From assembly GCF_900091565.1 (NCBI RefSeq), contig NZ_FMCV01000003.1, forward strand, positions 186,001 to 250,000: a stretch of 64,000 bases of DNA, in the 5' to 3' direction. A program made the translations under genes and the position numbers. The notes beneath the pieces are model-generated. The model worked only from the letters and a program-made list of their open reading frames with translations, ran no database searches and had not been told where the DNA came from. This document shows, piece after piece, positions 39,756 through 49,214 of this stretch (within the stretch, counting starts at the first letter, position 1; each line of letters starts with the position of its first letter). The DNA is from Micromonospora marina (GTDB taxonomy: Bacteria > Actinomycetota > Actinomycetes > Mycobacteriales > Micromonosporaceae).

Positions 39756-40543
39756 GGGCCGCGCGGTGGCTGCTCGCCGGGACGGCCGCGGCCGTGGTGC
39801 TGTTCGTGCTGGGTGTGGCGCTGTTCGGCCCGCTGTTCGCCGGCGAGCCGGAGCGGATCGTCGGGTTGCCCTACAGCGCTCCGGCGGCGGGCAGCCCGCT
39901 GGGCACCGACAGCGCCGGACGGGACGTGCTGGACCGGGTGCTGGCCGGCGGGCGTCCGCTGGTGGCCGTGCCGGTGGTGGCGACGATCCTGGCGACGGTG
40001 CTCGGTCTGGTGCTGGGCCTGCTCGGCGGCTACTTCGCCGGGATCACCGACGCCGTGGTGTCCCGGCTGGACTACCTGCTGCTGGGCCTGCCGCCGGTGC
40101 TGATCCTGCTGGTGCTGCTGCACGGCTGGGGGTACAGCGCCACCACGATGATCATCGTGGTGGTGCTGACCGGCACGCCGTTCGTGTCCCGGGTGACCCG
40201 GGCCGAGACGCTCCGCGCGGTCGAGGACGGGTACGTGGTGGCCGCGTACGCCGGCGGCGACTCGCACCTGTCGGTGATCGTCCGGGAGATCCTGCCGAAC
40301 ATCGTCCGGCCGGTGCTCGCCGACTTCGGCACCCGCCTCGCCATCGCGGTCACGCTGACGGCTGCGGCGGCGTTCCTCGGCTTCGGCTCCAGTGGCCCGA
40401 ACTGGGGGGCCATGATCAGCCAGAACGTCGAGGGCATCCAGCTCACCCCGTGGGGCGTCGCGGTGCCGGCGATCCTGCTCGGTGTGCTCACCGTCGCCGC
40501 GAACCTCGGCATCGACCGGATCGTCGGGCGGGTGCTGCGATGA
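39752..40543 (+). CDS. ABC importer permease (DppC/OppC-like)
   Basis: 263 residues, ATG overlapping the previous stop. GTDSAGRDVLDRVLAGGR near the N-terminus is the DppC signature, and VVAAYAGGDSHLSVIVREILPN is the ATPase-coupling EAA loop. AAAFLGFGSSGPNWGAMI precedes the last helix, as in the family. It pairs with the preceding permease. The stop overlaps the ATG of the ATPase gene. Confidence 0.92.
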   Translation: MRAARWLLAGTAAAVVLFVLGVALFGPLFAGEPERIVGLPYSAPAAGSPLGTDSAGRDVLDRVLAGGRPLVAVPVVATILATVLGLVLGLLGGYFAGITDAVVSRLDYLLLGLPPVLILLVLLHGWGYSATTMIIVVVLTGTPFVSRVTRAETLRAVEDGYVVAAYAGGDSHLSVIVREILPNIVRPVLADFGTRLAIAVTLTAAAAFLGFGSSGPNWGAMISQNVEGIQLTPWGVAVPAILLGVLTVAANLGIDRIVGRVLR

Positions 40544-42096
40544 TCGAGATCAGTGGGCTGCGGGTCGAGGACACCGCCGGCCGGGCCGTCCTGGAGAACC
40601 TGTCGTTGCGGGTCGCCGAGGGTGAGCGGGTCGCCGTCGTCGGCGAGTCCGGGGCGGGCAAGACGACGCTGGCGATGGCCCTCGTCGGCGCGGTACGGCG
40701 CGGACTCCGGGTGGCCGGGGGCACGGTCACGGTCGACGGGCACGACGTGCTGACCGCCTCCGGCACCGAGGTGCGCCGGGTCCGGCGGCGGGTGCTGGCG
40801 TACCTGCCGCAGGATCCGCCGTCGGCGCTGAGCCCGACGCTGCGGGTACGGGCGCAGATCAGGGAACTGGCCGCGGACCGGTCCGATGCGGCCGTCAGCC
40901 GGGGACTGGTCGAGGTGGGCCTGCCGGGGGACCGGGCCTTCCTGCGCCGGTACCCGCACCAGCTCTCGGGCGGTCAGCAGCAACGCCTGGCGCTGGCCCG
41001 GCTGCTGGCCGGCGACCCGCGCGGCCTGGTGCTGGACGAGCCGACGACGGGCCTGGACGGGCTGGTGCGCAAGCAGGTGCTCGACCAGCTGGACCGGCTC
41101 TCCGCCGGGCGCGGGCTGGCGGTCGTGTTCGTCACCCACGACCTCGCCGCGGCCGCCCGGATGACCGATCGCCTGATCGTGCTGCGGGGCGGCGTGGTGG
41201 TGGAGGAGGGGCCGACCGCCCGCGTGCTCGCCCGCCCGGCCGCCGCGTACACCCGGGACCTGCTCGCCGCCGTGCCGGACCTGCCGGCCGAGATGCGCCG
41301 CCGCGCCGCCACGCCGGTGCGGGGCGCGGAGGTCCTGACCGTGTCCGGGCTGACCGTGCCGCGGGGTGGGCGGATCGTCCTGGACGACGTGTCCCTGCGG
41401 TTGCGCGCGGGCGAGGCGCTGGCCCTGCTCGGCACGTCGGGCTGCGGCAAGACGACGCTCGCCCGGGCCGTCGTCGGGACGCTGCGCCCCAGCTCGGGCC
41501 GGGTGACGCTGTCCGGCGAGGTCCTGGAGCCGACGCTGGGGCGCCGTCCGGTGCACCAGCGTCGCCGCATGCAGCTCATCCCGCAGGACTCCGGCGGGTC
41601 GCTGAACCCGCGGCGGCCGGTGGGCGCGGCGATCGGGCGGGTGGTCCGCCTGGCCGGTGGGATGACGGCCGAGGCGGTGGCGGCGGAGACCCGCCGGCTG
41701 ATGGGGCTCGTCGGCCTGCCGGGGGAGCTGGCGTCGCGGCTGCCGCGGGAGCTGTCCGGCGGGCAGCGGCAACGCGTCGCGATCGCCCGCGCGCTCGCCG
41801 CCGGGGCCGACGTGCTCGTCTGCGACGAGATCACGTCGAACCTCGACGCCCAGGTGGCGGCCTCGGTCCTGGCCCTGCTCGACTCGCTGCGGCGGACCCT
41901 CGGCCTGGCGGTGCTCATCGTGACGCACGACCTCGGTGTGATCGCCCGCAACGCGGACCGGGTGGCCGTGCTCAGCGGCGGGCGGATCGTCGAGGAGGGG
42001 ACTGTGGAGCAGGTGTTCGGCAATCCACGCCACGAGGCGAGCAGGATGCTGCTGGACGCGGCGCGGCCCGTCACCGCGGCGGCGGACGTGCCGTGA
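40540..42096 (+). CDS. Fused double ATPase of the peptide ABC importer (DppD-DppF type)
   Basis: 518 residues with two complete nucleotide-binding domains. The first (~1-250) has Walker A GESGAGKTT, signature LSGGQQQR and Walker B GLVLDEPTTGLD. The second (~265-518) has GTSGCGKTT, LSGGQRQR and VLVCDEITSNLD. Separate DppD and DppF subunits are thus fused into one chain, common in actinomycetes. Both sites look intact. It ends the four-gene importer operon, just before a strong hairpin terminator. Confidence 0.94.
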   Translation: MIEISGLRVEDTAGRAVLENLSLRVAEGERVAVVGESGAGKTTLAMALVGAVRRGLRVAGGTVTVDGHDVLTASGTEVRRVRRRVLAYLPQDPPSALSPTLRVRAQIRELAADRSDAAVSRGLVEVGLPGDRAFLRRYPHQLSGGQQQRLALARLLAGDPRGLVLDEPTTGLDGLVRKQVLDQLDRLSAGRGLAVVFVTHDLAAAARMTDRLIVLRGGVVVEEGPTARVLARPAAAYTRDLLAAVPDLPAEMRRRAATPVRGAEVLTVSGLTVPRGGRIVLDDVSLRLRAGEALALLGTSGCGKTTLARAVVGTLRPSSGRVTLSGEVLEPTLGRRPVHQRRRMQLIPQDSGGSLNPRRPVGAAIGRVVRLAGGMTAEAVAAETRRLMGLVGLPGELASRLPRELSGGQRQRVAIARALAAGADVLVCDEITSNLDAQVAASVLALLDSLRRTLGLAVLIVTHDLGVIARNADRVAVLSGGRIVEEGTVEQVFGNPRHEASRMLLDAARPVTAAADVP

Positions 42097-42100
42097 GCGT

Positions 42101-42150
42101 CCGAGGCGGAGGGCCGCTCCCGGCTTCCCGGTAACGGCCCTCCGCCTCGG
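42101..42150. terminator. Strong bidirectional hairpin terminator
   Basis: Perfect 16-bp arms (42101-42116 and 42135-42150) with an 18-base loop lie between the convergent importer and DUF3224 genes. Confidence 0.92.
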
Positions 42151-42160
42151 TCTCAGCGCG

Positions 42161-42571
42161 TCAGACGATCTCGTCGAGGAGTTCGTAGTTGAGCGTGAAG
42201 GTGTGGCTGCCGTCCTCCAGCTTGCGCATGGTGGCGGTGCCCTGGATGCCGGCGAGCCCCTCGGTGCCGGTCCCCGGCACGATGTGCCACTCGGCGCCGC
42301 CCTCCTCGTCGCTCATCAACCCGACGGCCTGGTGCTGGAGCATGAAACTGCCCTTGGAACCGCCGATCGACACCTCGATCACTTCGTGACCGACGTATCC
42401 GGCGCCGCCCTTGCCATAGGCGAACAGGAACTGCGCGCGGCTGGTGCCCTCGAGTTCACCGGAATAGGTCTTGGTGACCGAGGCCCGCGAGAATTTCATG
42501 CCGTCGGGGGTCTGCTGCCACTCGTCTTCGTCCCAGGAGTCGAGCGTAAATGAAGCGGTCGCGGTGCTCAC
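42161..42571 (-). CDS. DUF3224 family protein
   Basis: 136 residues from GTG 42571, with GGAAGGA upstream. The sequence (SFTLDSWDEDEW near the N-terminus, SRASVTKTYSGELEGTSRAQFLFAY, then a beta-rich body) fits the DUF3224 beta-barrel family. These are small cytosolic proteins of unknown function, sometimes described as allene-oxide-cyclase-like barrels. It is the second gene of a two-gene operon with the glyoxalase-fold protein, 28 bases apart. Nothing links it firmly to the biosynthetic pathway; it could be a housekeeping gene, a stress gene, or a binding protein for the product. Confidence 0.85.
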   Translation of the reverse strand: MSTATASFTLDSWDEDEWQQTPDGMKFSRASVTKTYSGELEGTSRAQFLFAYGKGGAGYVGHEVIEVSIGGSKGSFMLQHQAVGLMSDEEGGAEWHIVPGTGTEGLAGIQGTATMRKLEDGSHTFTLNYELLDEIV

Positions 42572-42599
42572 CTTGTCTCATTCCTTCCGTGCTTCTTTT

Positions 42600-42965
42600 T
42601 CAGTCCCAGACCGAGGCGCAGAACGGGTGACCGGCCGGGTCGAGGAAGACCCGCCACTTCGCGTCGCCGGGTTGGTCGGCGGGTTTCGTCGCACCCAGGC
42701 GCAACAGCTCGGTTTCGGCCGTCTCGATGTCGTCGACGGCCAGGTCGAGGTGCAGTTGCTGGGGGACCGACTGCCCGGGCCACTCCGGACGCCGGTAGTT
42801 CTCCACCCGCTGTAACGCCACGGCGACGCCGTCGCCGTTGCTGAGGAACGCCCCGGACTCCGACTCGTGCACCGGCTCGAGGCCGGCCGCTTCCCGGTAG
42901 AAGGCCACCAGCGGGGCGATTTCGGAACAATCCAGTGTTACCGCCGCCAAGCGACCGACAGCCAT
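42600..42965 (-). CDS. Glyoxalase/bleomycin-resistance (VOC) fold protein
   Basis: 121 residues from ATG 42965 with CAGGAG upstream. The two-repeat VOC pattern is visible: VTLDCSEIAPLVAFYREAAGLE in the first half and HLDLAVDDIETAETELLRLGA with FLDPAGHPFCASVWD in the second. Members bind metals or sequester drugs such as bleomycin and thiocoraline, so a binding or resistance role for this cluster's product is possible. An unrelated lyase or isomerase function is also possible. Codon 51 is TTA (42813-42815), unusual in this GC-rich setting. Confidence 0.88.
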   Translation of the reverse strand: MAVGRLAAVTLDCSEIAPLVAFYREAAGLEPVHESESGAFLSNGDGVAVALQRVENYRRPEWPGQSVPQQLHLDLAVDDIETAETELLRLGATKPADQPGDAKWRVFLDPAGHPFCASVWD

Positions 42966-43254
42966 TCGTGTCTCCTGGAGATTTGTCGTCCGATCGAAAG
43001 CGTGGCCCGAGCCTAGCAATCCGCCGTCGTCCACGCCACGGTTGCCGGGTGTGTCGCGGCCGGCCCGCTCATTAGACCGTTCCGAATGGACGGCGGGCCC
43101 CGAAGGTCGGTCAGCATACCGGCTGAACCGTCGGCGGCGCCACCGTCACACCAATCGACTTGCCCTCACTTCGTGCTCACAACAGCGCAGCGTCGGACGC
43201 ACTCGTCCGCCACGATTCGCCGGTACCCCAATGACCGGCGTGGAGGAGAACACG

Positions 43255-43992
43255 GTGGAAGGCTTCGAGATCTTCACCTACGGAGACGCCGTCGCCGACG
43301 TCTTCGACGGGACGGGATGGGCCGGCGACCCGGGTGACACCGAGGAGACGATCGAGTGGCTCGCCGAGAACGCCGGCGGCGGGCCCGTCCTCGAACTCGG
43401 CGTCGGCACCGGCCGGGTCGCCGTCCCGCTGGCCCGCAGGGGCATCGAGGTGCACGGCATCGACGCGTCGGAGGGGATGCTGACGCAGCTGCGCGACAAG
43501 CCCGGCGGCGAGCTGGTGCACGTGCACGTGCAGGACTTCACCGACTTCACGCTGCCGTACAAGTTCTCGCTGGCCTACGCGGTCTTCGACACCCTGCCGT
43601 TCATCACCGACCAGGAGGAGCAGATCCGCTGCTTCCGGAAGGTCGCCGACGTCCTGGAACCGGGCGGCCGGTTCGTGATCCAGACGTCCATCCCCGACCC
43701 GGCACGGTACGACCGCAACCAGCGCACCCAGACCGTACGGGTGGAGAAGGACCACGTCGTGATGACGTTCACCCGGCGCGAGCGGATCTCCCAGTGCTCG
43801 TCGATCCAGTTCGCGGTCCTGCGGCCCGACGGCATCCGGTTCTTCCCGATGCGCATCCGCACCGTCATGCCGTCCGAGATGGACCTGATGGCCCGCCTCG
43901 GCGGGCTCACCATGGAGTCGCGCTGGGGCCACTGGGACGGACGGCCACTGCGCGACTCCGACGAGCGGCACATCACCGTCTACCGCAAGTAG
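43255..43992 (+). CDS. SAM-dependent methyltransferase
   Basis: 245 residues from GTG 43255, chosen because GGAGGAG ends 6 bases upstream; an in-frame ATG at 43231 would add eight residues but lacks a good ribosome binding site. Class I Rossmann methyltransferase: motif I VLELGVGTGRVAVPLA, acidic motif HGIDASEGML, and FDTLPFITDQEEQIRCF with ADVLEPGGRFVIQ as motifs III/IV. Its substrate is unknown (O-, N- or C-methylation of the product or of a precursor). The radical SAM gene starts 12 bases after its stop, so the two are co-expressed. Confidence 0.9.
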   Translation: MEGFEIFTYGDAVADVFDGTGWAGDPGDTEETIEWLAENAGGGPVLELGVGTGRVAVPLARRGIEVHGIDASEGMLTQLRDKPGGELVHVHVQDFTDFTLPYKFSLAYAVFDTLPFITDQEEQIRCFRKVADVLEPGGRFVIQTSIPDPARYDRNQRTQTVRVEKDHVVMTFTRRERISQCSSIQFAVLRPDGIRFFPMRIRTVMPSEMDLMARLGGLTMESRWGHWDGRPLRDSDERHITVYRK

Positions 43993-44004
43993 GGCGGCGG
44001 ATCG

Positions 44005-45939
44005 GTGGAGCACAGCCAGACGAGCGCCGGTGGTGCGGACCGGCGCCTCCGGGTGGTCCTGGTGCAGCAGGGCGTCTGGGACATGCCACTGGAGTCGCTG
44101 CCGCTGGCCTCGGCGTACCTCAAGGCGATGGTGTCCGGCGACGCCGAGCTGGACGCCCGGGTCTCGGTCGAGATCTGCAACTTCCGGGGACGGGTGACGC
44201 ACGGCGAGATGGCCGCCCGGCTGTTCGCCGGCCCGCTGCCCGACGTGATCGGATTCTCCGTCTTCGGCTGGAACCAGCGCGCCTTCGGGGCGCTCGCCGC
44301 CACCTACAAGCAGCTCAACCCGCAGGGGTGGGTGCTCTTCGGCGGCACCCACGTCAGCGCGCAGGCCGACCGGGTGTTCCGGCTCTACCCGGAGATCGAC
44401 GTGGTGGTCAACGGCGAGGGCGAACTGACCTTCCTCGACCTGCTCCGCGCCCGGCTGGCCGGCGTGGCCGCGAACGACCTCGGCGAGGTGCTCGGCATCT
44501 CCTGGCACCGCGCCGACGGCACAGTGGTCACCAACCCGGACCGGCCCCGGATCGAGGACCTCGACATCATCCCGTCGCCGTTCCTCACCGGAGCCGTCGA
44601 ACTGCTCGACGCCGGCGGCCGGTTCCGCTACGACGTCGCGCTGTTCGAGACCAACCGCGGCTGCCCGTACAAGTGCTCGTTCTGCTACTGGGGCGGCGCG
44701 GTCGGCCAGCGGGTACGCGCGTTCTCCCGGGAGCGGCTGCGCGCCGAACTGGAACTGTTCGCCCGGTGCGGCGTGCACACGGTGGTCGCCTGCGACGCCA
44801 ACTTCGGCATGCTGCCGATCGACCTGGAACTCGTCGACGACCTCATCGACATCAAGCGGCGCCACGGGTTCCCGCTGGCGTTCGAGAGCTCGTGGGCCAA
44901 GAACAAGTCGAAGGTGTTCTACGAGATCGTGCGGCGGATGAAGGAGGCCGGGCTGCGCAGCTCCTTCACCCTGGCCCTCCAGTCGCTGAACCCGGACGCC
45001 CTGACGCTGATGCGCCGGCGCAACATGAAGGTCAACGACTGGCGTGACCTGGTGCGGTGGCTCAACCGGGAGGGGCTGGACTGCTACGCCGAGCTGATCT
45101 GGGGCGCGCCGGGTGACACCGTCGAGTCGTTCCTGGCCGGGTACGACGAACTCGCCCAGCACGTGTCCCGGATCGCCGTCTACCCGATCATGCTGCTGCC
45201 GAACACCGAGTACGCGGAGAACAAGGAGCTGTACGGCATCGTCGCGCTGCGCGGCGACAACGACGACTTCGAGTACGTGCTCGCCCACCGCACCATGACG
45301 TTCGAGGACAACGCGGTGATGCAGCGGTTCCTGTTCTGGGCCCGCGTGATGGCCGAGAACGCCGTCCTGCGGCACTGCTGGCTGCCGCTGCGGCGGCTCG
45401 CCGGGTGGGAGCAGTCACGGGTCCTCAACAGCATCGCCGACTGGGCGGACACCACCACGGCACGGGAGGCGATCCCGTTGCGGGAGGCCGCGATGCGGGG
45501 CCACGGCGGCGGTGCGCCGGCGTACGCGGCCGCCATCGGCTACCTCTTCACCGAGGCGGACGGACGGCGGGCGCTGGAGCTGTGGTGGCAGGAGGTGGTC
45601 TCGCGGGAGCTCGCCGCCGACGTCCGCCCGTTCCTCGACGAGGTGTACCGCTACGACCTGCTGACCCAGCCGGTCTGCGAACCGGACGGGCTCTCCGTCG
45701 TCGAGATCGGCGGCGTCGAGTACTTCCACCGCCCGGACGTGTCCCTGGCGTACGACGTGCCGGGTGTCCTGGCGCGGATGCGTGCCGACGAACCGGTGTC
45801 GCTGGAGCCGGAACCGGTCCGGGTCGACATCTACTACCGCACCGGCGCCATGACCGCTGTCATGTCGACGAACCACGAGGAGATCCTGCACTTCATGGGG
45901 GAGGTGCGCCGAGCCGGCACCCCGCTCACCGTCCCCTGA
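44005..45939 (+). CDS. Cobalamin-dependent-type radical SAM enzyme
   Basis: 644 residues from GTG 44005. The N-terminal ~190 residues form a B12-binding-like Rossmann domain (VVLVQQGVWDMPLESLPLASAYLKA, then VLFGGTHVS). The radical SAM core carries Cys220-x3-Cys224-x2-Cys227 in RGCPYKCSFCYWG. The C-terminal extension (~480-644) is long. This layout is that of class B radical SAM methylases and related enzymes such as KedN5. It may methylate an unactivated carbon or catalyse another radical change. The neighbouring SAM methyltransferase suggests that they act on the same substrate. No classical DxHxxG cobalamin motif is visible, as is common in this class. Confidence 0.88.
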   Translation: MEHSQTSAGGADRRLRVVLVQQGVWDMPLESLPLASAYLKAMVSGDAELDARVSVEICNFRGRVTHGEMAARLFAGPLPDVIGFSVFGWNQRAFGALAATYKQLNPQGWVLFGGTHVSAQADRVFRLYPEIDVVVNGEGELTFLDLLRARLAGVAANDLGEVLGISWHRADGTVVTNPDRPRIEDLDIIPSPFLTGAVELLDAGGRFRYDVALFETNRGCPYKCSFCYWGGAVGQRVRAFSRERLRAELELFARCGVHTVVACDANFGMLPIDLELVDDLIDIKRRHGFPLAFESSWAKNKSKVFYEIVRRMKEAGLRSSFTLALQSLNPDALTLMRRRNMKVNDWRDLVRWLNREGLDCYAELIWGAPGDTVESFLAGYDELAQHVSRIAVYPIMLLPNTEYAENKELYGIVALRGDNDDFEYVLAHRTMTFEDNAVMQRFLFWARVMAENAVLRHCWLPLRRLAGWEQSRVLNSIADWADTTTAREAIPLREAAMRGHGGGAPAYAAAIGYLFTEADGRRALELWWQEVVSRELAADVRPFLDEVYRYDLLTQPVCEPDGLSVVEIGGVEYFHRPDVSLAYDVPGVLARMRADEPVSLEPEPVRVDIYYRTGAMTAVMSTNHEEILHFMGEVRRAGTPLTVP

Positions 45940-46004
45940 CCGATCGTCGGGGTCCGGAGTGGACCCGGCGCTGCGATACTCGGCACGATGGGGTCGTCGT
46001 CGAG

Positions 46005-49000
46005 GTGACTGTGCAGTTCCGGGTGCTGGGTCCGCCGGCGGTCGTCCGGAACGGGCGGGTGGTGCCCCTCGGCGGGCCCAAGCAGCAGGCACTGCTCGCC
46101 CTGTTCCTGCTGCGGCCGAACCGGGTCGTCGCCGCCGACTGGCTGGTCGACGCGCTCTGGGACGCACGGCCGCCGGCCAGCGCCCGGACCACGCTGCGCA
46201 CGTACGTCGCCGGGCTGCGCCGGGCCGTGGAACCGGACCGGTCCCACCGCGAGCCGGCGCGCATCCTGCGCGGCCACCCCGGGGGGTACGAGCTGCGGGC
46301 CGACGCCGGCGCGGTGGACGCGATCCGGTTCGCCGCGCTGGTGGACCGGGCTGCGGACGCGCTCGCGGCCGGGCAGGCGGCGGCCGCCGGACGGACGTAC
46401 ACCGAGGCGCTGGCGTTGTGGCGCGGCGAGCCGCTGGCGGGCGTGGCCGACCTGGCCGTGCTGCGCCCGGAGGCGGCCCGGCTGGCCGAGCTGCGGCTGA
46501 ACGCCGAGGAGGGACGGTTGACCGCCGCGGTCGCCGCGGGCCGGCACGCGGCGCTGCTGCCGGAACTACGCCGGTTCGTCTCGGCGCACCCGCTGCGCGA
46601 GGGCGTCCGGGCGCAGTTGATGCTGGCCCTGTACCGGTCGGGGCGGCAGACCGAGGCGCTCGCCGTCTTCGACGAGGGGCGCCGGATCCTGGCCGGCGAG
46701 TACGGGATCGACCCCGGTGAGCAGGTCCGGGCGGTGCACCGGCTGATCCTGGAGCAGTCCGTACCGCCGGACCGGAGCAGCCCGGAGCAGCCCGGCGGCC
46801 CGGCGGCGGCCGGACGTCCGGCCCCGCCGGAGTGCGCCGGCGGACCGCTCGTGGGCCGGGACGCGGAGCTGGAGCGGCTGCGCGTCGCACTGGACGCGGC
46901 CACCGGGCACGGCGGGCGGGTGCTGACCCTGGTGGGGGAGGCCGGCATCGGCAAGACCAGTCTCGCCGCGGCGCTCGGCGCGCGGGCCGCCGCGACCGGC
47001 GTCCCGGTGGTCTGGGGCCGCTGTCCGGACGTCGGGCAGGCGCCGCCGTTCTGGCTGTGGAGCCAGGTGGTACGCGCGCTGGCGGCGATGCCGCAGGTCC
47101 GCGTCACCGGTTCGGCGGGCCGGTTGGACGGCTTCGCCGCGGGCGCGCCGAGCGGTAGCGGTCTCGACCCCACGGCCCGGTTCCAGGTGTACGAGGCGGT
47201 GGCGGAACTGGTGTACGCGGCGGCCCGGGAGAGCGGGCTGCTCGTCGTCCTCGACGACCTGCACGCCGCCGACCCGGACTCGCTGCTGCTGCTGCGGTTC
47301 CTCGCCACCGCCCTGCCGGCGTCCCGGGCTCTCGTGGTCGCCACGCTCCGGCCGTACGACGACGACCCGGCCCTGGTGGCGGCCGTCGCCGGCCTGGCGC
47401 GCGGACCCGGCTCCGCTCAGGTCCGGCTCGCCGGGCTGGACGCCGGTGCGGTCGCCGACCTGGTCCGCGACCGCACCGGCGTGGCGCCGCCGGAGCCGGT
47501 GGTGACCCGGCTCGTCACCCGCACCGGCGGGAACCCGTTCTTCCTCACCGAACTGCTGCGGTCCCGGACCGACGCGGACGCCGCCGTGGAGCTGCCGCCG
47601 AGCATCCGGGACACCGTGCGGCTGCGCCTCGTCGGGCTGCCCAGTCCCACCCGGCGCTGCCTCGACCTGCTCAGCGTCGCCGGACACGACCTGGACCTGT
47701 CGGTGCTGGCCGCGGCGCTGGACGGCACCGCCGAGGCGGTCGCCGAGGACCTCGCCCCGGCGTACCCGGCCGCCCTGGTGGTCGAGACCGGGCCGGGCGC
47801 TGTCGCGTTCCGCCATCCACTGATCGCCGAGGTCACCTACGCCGAGCTGGTCCCGCCGCGCCGGGCCGCGCTGCACGCCCGGCTGGCCGCCGCGTACGAG
47901 CGGACGGCCGGCACCGCGCCGGCCGAGCTGGCCCACCACTACGGCGAGGCGGCCGGGCTGGGCCACGGCGAGGACCACCTGCGCTGGTCGCTGCGCGCCG
48001 CCGACGACGCCACCCGCCGGGTCGCCTACGAGGACGCGCTCGGTCACCTGGAGCGCGCCGCGCTCCGGCTGGCCCCGGCCGCGCGGCTCGCACCCGGCGC
48101 GGCGGCCACCGAGCTGACCGTCCAACTGCACCGCGCGGCGCTGCTCCAGATGACGGTGGGCGTCGGCAGCGACGCGGTCGACCGGGTCTGTGCCCGGGCC
48201 CGCGAGCTGCTGACACTCGCCGGGCCGGACGCCGACCTCCGCCACGCGCTCTGGGCGCTCGGCGAACTGGCCGCCAACCGGGCCGAGTTCGCGATCTGCG
48301 CCGACCTCGCCGGGCGGCTCGTGCGGGCACCCGACGACGGCAGCGGGCTGATCCCCGTCGCCGGCGAATACCTGCTGGGCGCGGTCGCCTACTTCACCGG
48401 CCGCCACGCCGAGAGCGAGCGGCGGCTCACCGCGGGGATCGAGCGGCTGCGTACCGTCGACCGGGCGCTGCTGCGCCGTGAGGCCGGGCGGCGTCCGGTG
48501 CTGGCCTGCCACAACTTCCGGGCGCTCGTGCGGTCGATGCGCGGCGACCCGGCCGGCGCGCGGGCCGACATCGCCGCCGCGGAGGCCCTCGCCGAGGCCC
48601 TCGACGACCCGTACGGCCGGGCCAACGCGGCGCTCTACGCCGCCTGGCTGGCGATGCAGGAGCACGACGTGGCCGCGGCCGACGCGGCGGGGCGGCGGTG
48701 CCGGGACGTCGGCCGGGTCACCGGCCTGCCGCACATGGCCGCGACCGGCGAGTACTTCCTGGAGTGGGCGGCCGCGCGCGGCGGCGACCGCGGCCGGCTC
48801 GACGCGATGCGCGCCGCCGCCGAGGAGTTCTACCGTCCCGGGCTGCGGTCCACCCGGACCATCACGCTCTGCGCGATGGCCGAGGCGTACCTGGCCGCCG
48901 GCCGTCCGGAGACCGCGGCGACGCTGGCCGAGGAGGCGCTGGCGGTGGCGGACCGGGTGGGCGAGCGCGTCTTCGTCGCGGAGCTGCACCGGATCCGCGG

Positions 49001-49097
49001 CGCGGCCCGGCGCGACCGCGCGGAGTGGAACCTCGGCGCGCGGATCGCCGCCGACCAGGGCGCGGGTCTGCTGCTGCCCCGGTTCGCCGCCTTCTGA
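46005..49097 (+). CDS. SARP/AfsR-like transcriptional regulator with ATPase and TPR regions
   Basis: 1,030 residues from GTG 46005 (GTG 46011 is an alternative). Residues 1-95 are an OmpR-type winged helix (QFRVLGPPAVVRNGRVVPLGG, LWDARPPASARTTLRTYVAGLR). Residues ~100-250 are the bacterial activation domain typical of SARPs. Residues ~280-560 are an AAA/NB-ARC-like ATPase with Walker A GEAGIGKTS (311-319) and Walker B LLVVLDDLHAADPDS. The rest is Ala-rich helical repeats like TPRs. Large SARPs of this type activate antibiotic clusters by binding direct heptamer repeats near -35 boxes. It is the only obvious pathway-type regulator in the window and the best candidate to act at the TTGAGCA elements. 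It lies 65 bases after the radical SAM gene. Confidence 0.92.
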   Translation: MTVQFRVLGPPAVVRNGRVVPLGGPKQQALLALFLLRPNRVVAADWLVDALWDARPPASARTTLRTYVAGLRRAVEPDRSHREPARILRGHPGGYELRADAGAVDAIRFAALVDRAADALAAGQAAAAGRTYTEALALWRGEPLAGVADLAVLRPEAARLAELRLNAEEGRLTAAVAAGRHAALLPELRRFVSAHPLREGVRAQLMLALYRSGRQTEALAVFDEGRRILAGEYGIDPGEQVRAVHRLILEQSVPPDRSSPEQPGGPAAAGRPAPPECAGGPLVGRDAELERLRVALDAATGHGGRVLTLVGEAGIGKTSLAAALGARAAATGVPVVWGRCPDVGQAPPFWLWSQVVRALAAMPQVRVTGSAGRLDGFAAGAPSGSGLDPTARFQVYEAVAELVYAAARESGLLVVLDDLHAADPDSLLLLRFLATALPASRALVVATLRPYDDDPALVAAVAGLARGPGSAQVRLAGLDAGAVADLVRDRTGVAPPEPVVTRLVTRTGGNPFFLTELLRSRTDADAAVELPPSIRDTVRLRLVGLPSPTRRCLDLLSVAGHDLDLSVLAAALDGTAEAVAEDLAPAYPAALVVETGPGAVAFRHPLIAEVTYAELVPPRRAALHARLAAAYERTAGTAPAELAHHYGEAAGLGHGEDHLRWSLRAADDATRRVAYEDALGHLERAALRLAPAARLAPGAAATELTVQLHRAALLQMTVGVGSDAVDRVCARARELLTLAGPDADLRHALWALGELAANRAEFAICADLAGRLVRAPDDGSGLIPVAGEYLLGAVAYFTGRHAESERRLTAGIERLRTVDRALLRREAGRRPVLACHNFRALVRSMRGDPAGARADIAAAEALAEALDDPYGRANAALYAAWLAMQEHDVAAADAAGRRCRDVGRVTGLPHMAATGEYFLEWAAARGGDRGRLDAMRAAAEEFYRPGLRSTRTITLCAMAEAYLAAGRPETAATLAEEALAVADRVGERVFVAELHRIRGAARRDRAEWNLGARIAADQGAGLLLPRFAAF

Positions 49098-49214
49098 CCG
49101 GCGTGGAGGCCCGCCTCCACGCCGTCTCCACACCCCTTCCACACCGGCCTGGTGCCCTGACCGGTGCCGGACGGCCGGAGCCGTCCGGGAACCATGTTCC
49201 GAAGGGGCACCACC

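Noticed and set aside
43060-43095. GCTCATTAG and a partial inverted repeat near 43.07 kb as a fifth TGAGC element
   Set aside because: Only a weak partial match to the TTGAGCA motif and a poorly matched inverted repeat; position relative to the flanking genes is not convincing.
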